From Streptomyces sp. NK15101 (GTDB taxonomy: Bacteria; Actinomycetota; Actinomycetes; Streptomycetales; Streptomycetaceae), in the NCBI RefSeq assembly GCF_020400725.1, contig NZ_JAINVG010000061.1, positions 1 through 47,060 of the forward strand: a stretch of 47,060 bases of DNA, written 5' to 3'. Of this stretch, positions 32,271 through 42,198 are shown piece after piece (the stretch's first letter is position 1; each line of letters starts with the position of its first letter). A program made the position numbers and the translations under genes. The notes beneath the pieces were generated by a model that worked only from the letters and a program-made list of their open reading frames with translations, ran no database searches and was not told where the DNA came from.

Positions 32271-32314
32271 CCGAGGATCGGCGGAAGATCGACGGAAGAT
32301 CGACGATCGATCGG
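32271..32314 (+). promoter_or_regulatory. Four phased 11-bp direct repeats upstream of korA
   Basis: Four abutting 11-base units at 32271, 32282, 32293 and 32304 each contain GATCG at positions 6-10; the two central units are identical (CGGAAGATCGA). The array ends 75 bases before the korA start codon. Eleven-base direct repeats put successive sites on one DNA face, as in PhoP-type boxes, though the sequence is not a PhoP box. A cooperative regulator site is likely. Confidence 0.6.
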
Positions 32315-32389
32315 TGGTCACCGGCCGCGCCCGAGCCTTCTCCCCGCCTCCGGCGGAGAGTCCCCTTGCCGCGAGGGAGGTCCAGTTCA

Positions 32390-34319
32390 GTGACCAGCCA
32401 GGTCAGTAGCGAGGCCGGTGAGGCCCTGGTCGGGGAGCAGCGCAGCGCCCCGGCGACGCCCCACCACGGCACCGAGAAGGAAGTGCGCCGGCTCGACCGG
32501 GTGATCATCCGCTTCGCGGGTGACTCCGGTGACGGCATGCAGCTGACGGGTGACCGCTTCACCTCGGAGACGGCGTCCTTCGGGAACGACCTCTCCACGC
32601 TGCCGAACTTCCCGGCCGAGATCCGGGCGCCTGCCGGAACCCTGCCGGGCGTCTCGTCCTTCCAGCTCCACTTCGCCGACCACGACATCCTGACCCCGGG
32701 CGACGCCCCGAACGTGCTGGTCGCGATGAACCCCGCCGCCCTCAAGGCGAACATCGGGGACGTGCCGCGCGGCGGCGAGATCATCGTCAACACCGACGAG
32801 TTCGCCAAGCGCGCCATGGCCAAGGTCGGGTACGCGACCTCGCCCCTGGAGGACGGCTCGCTCGACGGCTACCGGGTGCACCCGGTGCCGCTGACGACGC
32901 TGACCCTGGAGGCGCTCAAGGACTTCGGCCTGTCCCGGAAGGAGGCCGAGCGGAGCAAGAACATGTTCGCGCTCGGGCTGCTCTCCTGGATGTACCACCG
33001 CCCGACCGAGGGCACCGAGACCTTCCTGCGCCAGAAGTTCGCGAAGAAGCCGGAGATCGCCGAGGCCAACGTGGCCGCCTTCCGGGCCGGCTGGAACTTC
33101 GGCGAGACCACCGAGGACTTCGCCGTCTCGTACGAGGTCGCCCCCGCCACCCGGGCCTTCCCCACCGGCACGTACCGGAACATCTCGGGGAACCTGGCCC
33201 TCTCGTACGGCCTGATCGCCGCCGGCCGCCAGGCGGACCTGCCGCTCTACCTCGGCTCGTACCCGATCACCCCGGCCTCGGACATCCTGCACGAGCTCAG
33301 CAAGCACAAGAACTTCGGCGTGCGCACCTTCCAGGCCGAGGACGAGATCGCCGGCATCGGCGCCGCCCTGGGCGCCGCCTTCGGCGGCTCCCTCGCCGTC
33401 ACGACCACCTCCGGCCCCGGTGTGGCGCTGAAGTCCGAGACCATCGGCCTCGCCGTCTCGCTCGAGCTGCCGCTGCTGATCGTCGACATCCAGCGCGGCG
33501 GCCCGTCCACCGGTCTGCCCACCAAGACCGAGCAGGCCGACCTCCTCCAGGCCATGTACGGCCGCAACGGCGAGGCGCCGGTGCCGGTCGTGGCCCCGAG
33601 GACGCCCGCCGACTGCTTCGACGCGGCCCTCGACGCCGCCCGGATCGCGCTCACGTACCGCACTCCGGTCTTCCTGCTCTCCGACGGCTACCTGGCCAAC
33701 GGCTCCGAGCCCTGGCGGATCCCGGACGTCGAGGAGCTCCCCGACCTGCGGACGCAGTTCGCCACGACCCCGAACCACGAGCTGGCCGACGGCACCGAGG
33801 TCTTCTGGCCGTACAAGCGCGACCCGGAGACCCTGGCCCGTCCCTGGGCCGTGCCCGGCACCCCCGGCCTGGAGCACCGCATCGGCGGCATCGAGAAGCA
33901 GGACGGCACCGGCAACATCTCGTACGACCCGGCGAACCACGACTTCATGGTCCGCACCCGCCAGGCCAAGATCGACGGCATCGAGGTGCCGGACGTCGAG
34001 GTCGACGACCCGGACGGCGCGGCCACCCTGGTCCTCGGCTGGGGCTCCACCTACGGGCCGATCACGGCGGCCGTCCGCCGGCTGCGGCGCGACGGCAGCC
34101 CGATCGCCCAGGCCCATCTGCGCCACCTCAACCCCTTCCCGAAGAACCTCGGCGAGGTGCTGAGGCGGTACGAGAAGGTCGTCGTCCCCGAGATGAACCT
34201 CGGCCAGCTCGCCACCCTCGTCCGGGCGAAGTACCTCGTCGACGCCCGCAGCCACACCCAGGTCAACGGCATGCCGTTCAAGGCCGAGCAGCTCGCCGCC
34301 GCCCTCAAGGAGGTCATCG

Positions 34320-34327
<8 letters not shown>
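32390..34327 (+). CDS. korA: 2-oxoacid:ferredoxin oxidoreductase, fused gamma-alpha subunit
   Basis: The 645-residue protein starts VTSQVSSEAGEALVGEQRSA, has a gamma-type domain first (IIRFAGDSGDGMQLTGDRF at about 39-57), then the alpha pyrimidine-binding domain with LGSYPITPASDILHELSKH (288-306) and TTTSGPGVALKSE. Together with KorB it makes acyl-CoA from a 2-oxoacid, most likely 2-oxoglutarate, with reduction of ferredoxin; it belongs to the TCA-bypass KorAB type of actinobacteria. The GTG at 32390 follows GAGGGAGGT. It overlaps korB by eight bases. Confidence 0.94.
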
Positions 34328-35372
<1,045 letters not shown>

Positions 35373-35382
35373 CAGCCGTGCG

Positions 35383-35414
35383 AGGGCCCGGTCCGCACCC
35401 GCGGGCCGGGCCCT
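35383..35414. terminator. Bidirectional hairpin between korB and the kinase operon
   Basis: AGGGCCCGG (35383-35391) pairs with CCGGGCCCT (35406-35414) in the 45-base gap between convergent korB and the kinase gene. No long T-run on either side. Confidence 0.6.
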
Positions 35415-35417
35415 TCG

Positions 35418-37598
35418 TCAGTCCTCCTTCGCGGCGGTCGCGAAGGGGCCCAGGTAGGTGGGGACCCCGCCGCGCACCTGCCAGAGGAAGACCGCCTTCA
35501 GCGCCGCCTCCTTGCTGTTCCTGAGGTCGGGCCGGTACGCCTTCGAGATCCCCTGGTACGGGGCCTGTCGCAGGGCGTTCACGACCGCGGTGGCCACGTC
35601 CTGCGCCTTGTTCGCGACCGCCGTGCGCAGCGCCTGAGCGATCCAGTGGACGGTGTCGTACGTCTCCGTCGCGTACCACTCGAAGGGTGCCGTCGCGGGC
35701 AGCTTCCACCGCGCGCGGTACGCGGCGGCGAACTGCTTCCCGGCCGGCATGCGCTCCGGGTCGACGTAGCTGGCGCCGAAGTACCAGCCCTCCGCCGCCG
35801 GACCCGCGAGACTCAGGAACTCGGGCTGGAGCACCTGCTCCGCGCTGCCGCAGGGGCCCTTGTACCCCTGCCGGGCCAGGGCCTTGGCGCACAGTGCGGC
35901 CCTGCGAGGTGAAGTCCCGGCGTAATACAGGCTGTCGGGGCGGGTCGCGAGGGCCTGCCGGACGACGGACTCGACGTCCTCGCTGTCCGCCTCCAGCGGG
36001 TGAGCGGTGGTGACTCCGCCGTCGTCGGCCGAAGGCGGGTTCTCCTTAAAGATCTTGGTGGCGAACCAGCTCGTGCGTCCGGCCGCCTTGTCCTCGATGA
36101 CGGCGGTCCTGCGGCGCTCGTGCTCGCTCAGCCACCGGCCGAAGGCCACGACCAGCACGTCGGGCGAGGTCCGGGCCTCGAAGTAGAGCCGGGCGGCGCC
36201 CTGTCCGACGAGGTCCGACTCCGGCACCGACGCGACCACGCTCACCAACGGGATCTTGTGGAGGAAGAGTTCGTCATGCGTGGCGATGTCGGTCGCGGCG
36301 ACCGTCGGACCGAGCACGACGGCCAGGTTCCCGAGGCCGGCCAGGCTACGGGCGGCCGCCTTGGCGCGCTTCGGGTCTCCCCCGTCGTCGATGACCTTCA
36401 GGGCCAGGTCGAAGGGGCGGTCGGCGCGGGCGTTGAGGGTCTCCACGGCAAACCGCGCCCCGCGCTCCTGCGCCCTCCCGTCGGCCTTCGTGGCTCCGCT
36501 CAGGTCGGTGACGACGCCGATCGTGTACGTGGCGAGGCGGGCGCCCGTGCTGCCGCCGCTGCCCGCGCTTCCGGAAGGCGTACGGCTCAGCAGGTAGGCG
36601 GTCAGGCCACCGGCGCCCGCGACGGCCGCCGCCGAGCCGCCGATCAGGAACCGGCGGCGCGAAGGGCCCTGCGGGGGCTGGTCGTCCACGAGCATCGTGG
36701 GCTCCGGCACCGGAAGGTCGAGGACCCTGGAGGACCGCTGGGCGATCAGGGCGGGCAGGCCGTCCGGCAGCCAGTCCCCCGCCGGGCCGTCCGCCCGTCC
36801 CAGGGCCTCGCGCACCTCGGCGGCCGTGGGCCGGTCGTCCGGGTCCTTCGCGAGGCAGGCCTTGACCAGGGGCAGGATCGTGTCCGGCACCTCGTCGAGG
36901 TCGGGTTCCTCGTGGACGGTCCGGTAGACGACGGCCGCCACCGCGCCCGTACCGAAAGGGCGTTCACCGCTGAGCGCGTACGCGAGGACGCAGCCGAGCG
37001 AGAAGACGTCGGCGGCCGGTCCGACCTCTCCCGAGCCGGTGACCCGGGCCTGTTCGGGGGCGAGGAAGCCGGGGGTGCCGATCATCGCGTCGGTGGCGGT
37101 CAGGGCGGTCGCCCCGGCGGTCCTGGCGATGCCGAAGTCGATCAGCCGGGGCCCGTCGAGGGCGAGGAGGACGTTGCCGGGCTTGACGTCCCGGTGGACG
37201 AGCCCGGCCTCGTGCACGGCGGCGAGCGCGGCCGCGAGGCGGGCGCCCAGGGCCCGTACGGTCGGCTCGGGCAGGGCGCCGTGCAGGCCCACGGCCTCGG
37301 CGAGCGAGGGCCCCGGCACGTACTCGGTGGCGAGCCAGGGCTCTCGGGCCTCCGGGTCGGCGCCGAGGACGCGGACGACCCAGCGCCCCGCGATGCGTTC
37401 GGCGGCCCGCGCCTCGCGGCGGAAACGTTCCCGGAAGCCGGGGTCGGCGGCGTGCTCGGCGCGGATGAGCTTGAGCGCGGCGAGCGCGCCGCCGGTCGAG
37501 CGGGCGAGGTAGACGACGCCCATACCACCGGCGCCCAGCCGGCCGAGGAGCCGGTAGCCGGCGATCGCGGACGGATCGGCCTTGCGGAGCGGCTGCAC
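35418..37598 (-). CDS. Ser/Thr kinase fused to amino-acid-binding-type receptor domain (copy 1)
   Basis: The 726-residue protein has an intact kinase domain: LGAGGMGVVY loop, Lys43, HRDVKPGN with Asp137, DFG with Asp154, and APEQ (180-183). After a linker comes SRRRFLIGGSAAAVAGAGG (313-331), a hydrophobic anchor that matches the twin-arginine consensus, then a type I periplasmic-binding fold from about residue 357 (YTIGVVTDLSG) to the end, like branched-chain amino acid receptors. A cytoplasmic kinase with an outside ligand sensor is the natural reading. The GTG start is four bases after the stop of the paralogue upstream. Confidence 0.92.
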   Translation of the reverse strand: MQPLRKADPSAIAGYRLLGRLGAGGMGVVYLARSTGGALAALKLIRAEHAADPGFRERFRREARAAERIAGRWVVRVLGADPEAREPWLATEYVPGPSLAEAVGLHGALPEPTVRALGARLAAALAAVHEAGLVHRDVKPGNVLLALDGPRLIDFGIARTAGATALTATDAMIGTPGFLAPEQARVTGSGEVGPAADVFSLGCVLAYALSGERPFGTGAVAAVVYRTVHEEPDLDEVPDTILPLVKACLAKDPDDRPTAAEVREALGRADGPAGDWLPDGLPALIAQRSSRVLDLPVPEPTMLVDDQPPQGPSRRRFLIGGSAAAVAGAGGLTAYLLSRTPSGSAGSGGSTGARLATYTIGVVTDLSGATKADGRAQERGARFAVETLNARADRPFDLALKVIDDGGDPKRAKAAARSLAGLGNLAVVLGPTVAATDIATHDELFLHKIPLVSVVASVPESDLVGQGAARLYFEARTSPDVLVVAFGRWLSEHERRRTAVIEDKAAGRTSWFATKIFKENPPSADDGGVTTAHPLEADSEDVESVVRQALATRPDSLYYAGTSPRRAALCAKALARQGYKGPCGSAEQVLQPEFLSLAGPAAEGWYFGASYVDPERMPAGKQFAAAYRARWKLPATAPFEWYATETYDTVHWIAQALRTAVANKAQDVATAVVNALRQAPYQGISKAYRPDLRNSKEAALKAVFLWQVRGGVPTYLGPFATAAKED

Positions 37599-37602
37599 GG
37601 AC

Positions 37603-39837
37603 TCAGGCCTTCTTCCTGTTCTGCGCGGGCTTGTTCGGCACCAGGGGTGCCGCGCCCATCGGCTTGTACGCCCCGTTCTGAACCGCGTAGATGTACGTGC
37701 CGCCGGGGCTCAGCTCACCCGTCTCGTTGAACATCAGGGACCCCGTGGCGCCGGTGTACTTCTGCTTGCGCAACGCGGCCCACAGCCCCTTGCGGGCGGG
37801 CTTGCGGCCGGCCTTCGCGTCGGCGGTCAGCTGCGCGATCGTCATCGCGATCACGTCGTACGACTCGCCCGCGTAGTACGCGGGAGCGGTGCCGTACCGC
37901 TTGCGGTGGGCGGCGGCGAAGGCGGCGGCCGACTTGAGCGTGGCGGGGTCGGCGACGGGCGCGCACACGAACCAGCCCTCGGCGTCCGCCCCGCCGCGCG
38001 CGAGGAAGTCCGGGCCGAAGACGGCCTGGCCGGTGAACCTAGGCCCGGTGAAGCGGAGTTCGTTGAGGGCGCGGGCCGCGAGGACGGCGGTCTCGGTGAT
38101 TCCGCAGTGGACGTACGCGTCGATTCCGGCGTCGACCATCTCGCCGAGGACCCGGCGGTAGTCGCGCGCGGTGGCGGCCCGGGCCGGGACGACCCGGTAG
38201 TGCGGGGTGATCCCGGCCTGTCCGAAGCCGAAGCGCACGCCGCCGGTGACCTGCCAGCTGTACGCGTCCTCGGTCCGGTCCTCCAGGACGCCGGGGCGGC
38301 TGATGTCCGGCAGCAGCGTGGTGGCGTTGGCGAGGTGGGAGCCGGCGAAGATGTGGCTCGGAATTGCCCGCAGGACCGTCTTGTTGGGCTGGCTCGCGTC
38401 GGCCCGCAGGGTGAGCAGGTTGTATCCGGCCGAGACCGTGATCAGCGGGAGTCCGGCCTCCTCGAAGGCGGGGAGGACGGCCAGGCCGACGGCGTCGGTG
38501 GTGGCGCCGAGGACGGCGATCACGCCCGGGTCGGTGGTCAGGGCCAGGGCGCGTTCGGCGGCCCGGGCCGAGTCGCCCCGGTCGTCGACCACCTTCAGTT
38601 CGAGTGTGAAGGGCTTGTCCTTGCGGGCGTTGAACTGTTCGACGGCCAGCCGCGCGCCGCGCTCCTGGGCCTGTCCGATCACCTTGGCGGGGCCGGAGAG
38701 GTCGGCGAGGACTCCGATCGTCCAACTGGTGCGGGGCGGCGGGGTCTTCTTGCCGTCGCCCCGGGTGTCCCGGTCGTCCCCGAGCGCCGCCCAGACGGCG
38801 CCGCCGCCGCCCACGGCGAGCACGGCGCCACCCGCGGCGAGCAGGAAGCCGCGCCGGGTCTTGGGGGGCGGGGCGGGGGCCGTGCCCGGCTCGGTGGTGT
38901 CGATCTCGGGGAGGGCGAGCATCCGGGCGGAGCGTTCGGCGATGGTCCGGACGACGGGGGCGGGCAGCCATTCGGCGCCGTCGCGCGGGGTGTCCTCGAC
39001 GAGCTGTACGCCGACCTCGGCCGCCGTGGGCCGGGCGGCGGGGTCCTTGGCGAGGCAGGCCCGGACGAGGTCGAGCAGTCCCTCGGGTACGCCGGTGAGG
39101 TCGGGCTCGTCGTGGACGGTGCGGTACATGAGGGCGTCCACGGCGCCGGTGCCGAAGGGCGGGCGGCCGGTCGCCGCGTACGCGAGGAGGCAGCCGAGGG
39201 CGAAGACGTCGGCGGGCGGGCCGATCGCGTCGGTGCGGGCCTCGGCCTGTTCGGGGGCGAGGAAGCCGGGGGTGCCGACGACCATGTCGGTGGCGGTGAG
39301 GGCGGTCTCTCCGGTGGCGCGGGCGATGCCGAAGTCGATGAGGCGGGGCCCGTCGACGGCGAGGAGGACGTTGCCGGGCTTGACGTCCCGGTGGACGAGC
39401 CCGGCCGCGTGCACGGCGGCGAGGGCGCGGGCGACGGACCAGCCGAGGAGGCGGACGGACCGCTCGGGCAGCGGGCCGTGCGCGGCGACGGCCTCGCCGA
39501 GGGAGGGTCCCGCGACGAAGGCGGTGGCCATCCACGGTTCGGGGGCGTCCGGGTCGGCGCCGGTGACGGGCACGGCCCAGGGGCTGGAGACCCGCCGCGC
39601 GGCCTCGACCTCGCGGCGGAAGCGGGCGCGGAAGTCGGGCTGGTCGGCCTGGTCGGCGTGGGTGACCTTGACGGCGGCGAGCTCGCCGGCGGCGGTGCGG
39701 CCGAGGTAGACGACGCCCATGCCGCCGGCGCCCAGCCGGCCGAGGAGCCGGTAGCCGGCGATCGTCGAGGGGTCGGAGGGAAGGAGGGGCTGGAGGTCGC
39801 CGGGCCGGGGTCCCGGCTGCGGGGCGGCGGTGCTCAC
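37603..39837 (-). CDS. Ser/Thr kinase fused to amino-acid-binding-type receptor domain (copy 2)
   Basis: The 744-residue paralogue has the same layout. Kinase residues are intact: GAGGMGVVY, Lys57, HRDVKPGN with Asp151, DFG with Asp168, and APEQ. The internal motif is TRRGFLLAAGGAVLAVGG (327-344), again twin-arginine-like with a membrane anchor, followed by a charged linker and the receptor fold from about 371 (SWTIGVLADLSGPAKV). The two receptor domains are well diverged, so ligands probably differ. Its GTG overlaps the stop of the upstream lipoprotein gene (GTGA). Confidence 0.92.
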   Translation of the reverse strand: MSTAAPQPGPRPGDLQPLLPSDPSTIAGYRLLGRLGAGGMGVVYLGRTAAGELAAVKVTHADQADQPDFRARFRREVEAARRVSSPWAVPVTGADPDAPEPWMATAFVAGPSLGEAVAAHGPLPERSVRLLGWSVARALAAVHAAGLVHRDVKPGNVLLAVDGPRLIDFGIARATGETALTATDMVVGTPGFLAPEQAEARTDAIGPPADVFALGCLLAYAATGRPPFGTGAVDALMYRTVHDEPDLTGVPEGLLDLVRACLAKDPAARPTAAEVGVQLVEDTPRDGAEWLPAPVVRTIAERSARMLALPEIDTTEPGTAPAPPPKTRRGFLLAAGGAVLAVGGGGAVWAALGDDRDTRGDGKKTPPPRTSWTIGVLADLSGPAKVIGQAQERGARLAVEQFNARKDKPFTLELKVVDDRGDSARAAERALALTTDPGVIAVLGATTDAVGLAVLPAFEEAGLPLITVSAGYNLLTLRADASQPNKTVLRAIPSHIFAGSHLANATTLLPDISRPGVLEDRTEDAYSWQVTGGVRFGFGQAGITPHYRVVPARAATARDYRRVLGEMVDAGIDAYVHCGITETAVLAARALNELRFTGPRFTGQAVFGPDFLARGGADAEGWFVCAPVADPATLKSAAAFAAAHRKRYGTAPAYYAGESYDVIAMTIAQLTADAKAGRKPARKGLWAALRKQKYTGATGSLMFNETGELSPGGTYIYAVQNGAYKPMGAAPLVPNKPAQNRKKA

Positions 39838-40676
39838 GACTGGACCTCCAACTGCTTCTGGACGCGATGCAGCATGGTGACGAGGGCGTTGGCCTGGGGC
39901 TGGATCGTGCCCGTGGTCGTGGCCGTGGCCGTCTCGCTGTAGCCTGCGGCGCCCTTGACCACGACGGCGACGGTGACCTGGCCGATCCGGGACTGGGTCC
40001 AGCCGTACTGCTGCTTCCCCTTCACGTCGTCGCGCTCGTAGAAGCCGCGTTCGCCGAGGGAGTCCTCGGCGGTGTACATGCCGTCTCTGCCGAACGAGTT
40101 GCCGACCGAGATGAGCCCGGAGATGCGCTCGCCGGCGCGCAGTTGCTGGTCGGGGCAGCGCAGCGCCTCTTCGAGGGTGGAGGCCATCTCCCAGTCGGCG
40201 TCGGTCGCGGTGCGGTGCACGGTGACGGTGGAGGCGACCCGAAGGTTGCCCTTGCCGCCGGCGGCCGGGATCTCACTGTAGGCGGTGACGCTGTAGAGCA
40301 CCGTCGAGGGACGGCTGCCGGTCTCCCAGGAGCAGGTCTCATCGAGCACCGGCCAGTACTCCGGGTCGCTGAGGTACGGGCTGCGCTTGACGTACTCGGG
40401 GCCCCAGGCGTCGGGTCCCGCGACGACGGCGAGGGCGAGGCGCCTGGCCTCGGCCTCGGTCTTCGGCGCGCGCTTCGGGTCCGGGGTGAAGTCGAAGGCG
40501 GTCGGTGTGGGAGTGGGCGTCGCGGCCGGGGCCTTGGTCGGGGCCGCCGTCCCGCTCGTGCCGCCCCTGCCTCCGGGTTTCTCGCCCTCGCCACCGCTGC
40601 TGCACCCGGTCGCGATCAGCCCGCCCACCATCACGGCACAGCAGGCACGCAGCAGTCTTCGGTCCCCGTACGCCAC
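39834..40676 (-). CDS. Lipoprotein of the kinase operon
   Basis: The 280-residue protein has a lipoprotein signal with lipobox IATGC (Cys25), then a long Gly/Pro/Thr/Ala linker to about residue 60, then a globular domain I do not recognise, with SPYLSDPEYWPVLDETCSWE and two further-spaced cysteines (Cys113 region and ALRCPDQQ) that could form a disulphide. It is co-translated with the downstream kinases, so it may present ligand to, or stabilise, their outer domains (inference). GGGGAG lies very close to the GTG. Confidence 0.8.
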   Translation of the reverse strand: MAYGDRRLLRACCAVMVGGLIATGCSSGGEGEKPGGRGGTSGTAAPTKAPAATPTPTPTAFDFTPDPKRAPKTEAEARRLALAVVAGPDAWGPEYVKRSPYLSDPEYWPVLDETCSWETGSRPSTVLYSVTAYSEIPAAGGKGNLRVASTVTVHRTATDADWEMASTLEEALRCPDQQLRAGERISGLISVGNSFGRDGMYTAEDSLGERGFYERDDVKGKQQYGWTQSRIGQVTVAVVVKGAAGYSETATATTTGTIQPQANALVTMLHRVQKQLEVQS

Positions 40677-40759
40677 AGCTCCCCCACGGTCTTCACGGAT
40701 TCCCCCGATCGGTGAGCAGATCGTACGGCTCCGCAGATCAACTCGCGCGGGCTACAACG

Positions 40760-41140
40760 TCATTGGGACACCGCACGCACCGTGTCGTAACGCACACGCG
40801 CCTCCTCCACCGCGCCGAGGCTGCGCTCGCTCCAGCGGGCCAGCCCCCAGACCTGCCGGGCGGCCTCCTCGCCGAGGGCGGTGAGGCCGTAGTCGACGCG
40901 GGGCGGGATGACGGGCTTGGCGTCGCGGTGGACGAAGCCGTCGCGCTCCAGGGTCCGGAGGGTCTGGGCCAGCATCTTCTCGCTGACGCCGCCGATCGTG
41001 CGGCGCAGCTCGCTGAAGCGGTGGGAGCGCTCCAGGAGGGCCGCGAGGACGAGGACGCCCCAGCGGCTGGTGACGTGCTCCAGGACGAGGCGCGAGGGGC
41101 ACATCGGCTCGTTCACGTTCGGCGGCTTGCTTACTCCCAT
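40760..41140 (-). CDS. HxlR family transcriptional regulator (QorR-like)
   Basis: The 126-residue winged-helix protein has the HxlR pattern: CPSRLVLEHVTSRWGVLVLA near the N-terminus, then FSELRRTIGGVSEKMLAQTL as recognition helix and RDAKPVIPPRVDYGLTALGE as wing. The N-terminal Cys14 is where YodB/HypR/QorR-type members sense quinones or oxidants. It is divergent from a quinone oxidoreductase gene, with a palindrome in between. It probably represses both. Confidence 0.92.
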   Translation of the reverse strand: MGVSKPPNVNEPMCPSRLVLEHVTSRWGVLVLAALLERSHRFSELRRTIGGVSEKMLAQTLRTLERDGFVHRDAKPVIPPRVDYGLTALGEEAARQVWGLARWSERSLGAVEEARVRYDTVRAVSQ

Positions 41141-41143
41141 GCC

Positions 41144-41168
41144 AGTACCTTACTTCAAAGTGGGTACT
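41144..41168. promoter_or_regulatory. Palindromic operator between hxlR and qorB
   Basis: AGTACC (41144-41149) and GGTACT (41163-41168) form an inverted repeat with a 13-base spacer. It overlaps the leader and ribosome binding region of the HxlR gene and lies about 70 bases before qorB. HxlR-type redox regulators bind TACT/AGTA-type inverted repeats, so this is the likely operator. Confidence 0.65.
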
Positions 41169-41236
41169 TTCGAATGGTTAGCGCACGTCGTACGGTGAGT
41201 GCATCGTCCACCGCACCCCACGGGAAGAAGAGACCC

Positions 41237-42103
41237 ATGAGCATCGTCGTCACCGGCGCCACCGGTCAGCTGGGACGCCTCGTCATCAGCGAGCTGCTGG
41301 CCCGCGTCCCCGCCGAGTCCGTCGTCGCCGTCGTCCGCGACAAGGCCAGGGCCGCCGACCTGGCCGAGCGCGGGGTCGAGCTCCGCGTCGCCGACTACAG
41401 CGAGCCGGAGACCCTGGCGGGCGCCTTCGAGGCCGGCGACCGGGTGCTCCTGATCTCCGGGAGCGAGGTCGGACAGCGGGTGGCCCAGCACACCGCCGTG
41501 GTGAGCGCCGCGAAGGCCGCCGGCGTGGCCCAGCTCGCGTACACCGGCGTCCTCGGCGGCCCGGAGGCCGACTTCACGCTCGCCGACGAGCACAAGGCGA
41601 CCGAGGAGCTGATCCTCGCGTCCGGCCTGCCGTACACCTTCCTCCGCAACGGCTGGTACTCCGAGAACTACACCGCGAACCTCGCCCCGGTCCTGACCCA
41701 CGGCGCCGTCGTCGCCAGCGCCGGCGAGGGCCGGATCGCCTCCGCCTCCCGCGCCGACTACGCCGCCGCGGCGGCCGCCGTCCTGACCGGCCCGGCCGAG
41801 GAGCACCTGAACAGGGCGTACGAGCTGAGCGGCGACACCGCCTGGTCCCTCGCCGAGTACGCGGCCGAGGTCGCCGCCCAGACCGGCCGGGAGATCGCGT
41901 ACAGCGACGTCCCCGCCGCGACCCACCTGGAGATCCTCACCGGCGCCGGGGTCCCGCGGCCCTTCGCCGAGATCCTGGTCGACGTCGACCGGGCCGTCGC
42001 GGGCGGCGCGCTCGCCCTGCGGACCGGCGACCTGGCCCGGCTGACCGGCCGCCCGACCACCCCGATCGCCGACTCGATCAAGGAGGCGCTCGCCGCCTCG
42101 TGA
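41237..42103 (+). CDS. qorB: NAD(P)H:quinone oxidoreductase, QorB/YtfG type SDR
   Basis: The 288-residue protein begins MSIVVTGATGQLGRLVISEL, an NADPH Rossmann motif, and has LAYTGVLGGPEADFTLADEH and FLRNGWYSENYTANL, diagnostic of QOR2-type atypical SDRs. It should reduce quinones at the expense of NADPH. GGGAAGAAGAG precedes ATG 41237. Divergent pairing with an HxlR regulator is the known qorR-qor2 arrangement. Confidence 0.9.
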   Translation: MSIVVTGATGQLGRLVISELLARVPAESVVAVVRDKARAADLAERGVELRVADYSEPETLAGAFEAGDRVLLISGSEVGQRVAQHTAVVSAAKAAGVAQLAYTGVLGGPEADFTLADEHKATEELILASGLPYTFLRNGWYSENYTANLAPVLTHGAVVASAGEGRIASASRADYAAAAAAVLTGPAEEHLNRAYELSGDTAWSLAEYAAEVAAQTGREIAYSDVPAATHLEILTGAGVPRPFAEILVDVDRAVAGGALALRTGDLARLTGRPTTPIADSIKEALAAS

Positions 42104-42106
42104 CGC

Positions 42107-42138
42107 TGTCATGACCGTATAGCGGTACGGCCATGACA
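42107..42138. promoter_or_regulatory. Inverted repeat between qorB and rarD
   Basis: TGTCATGACCGTA (42107-42119) and TACGGCCATGACA (42126-42138) match over 12 of 13 positions with a six-base spacer. It begins three bases after the qorB stop and about 60 before rarD. There is no T-run; AT content suits an operator as well as a terminator. Confidence 0.5.
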
Positions 42139-42198
42139 ACCCGCCCCGTGCGGCGCTACCTTCGACAGGACAGCGCGGCACAGGGCGGGAGGTCCAGG

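Noticed and set aside
32116..32409. Small gene of about 97 residues upstream of korA
   Set aside because: Charged, no homology, spans the 11-bp repeat array and lacks codon bias; treated as regulatory DNA.
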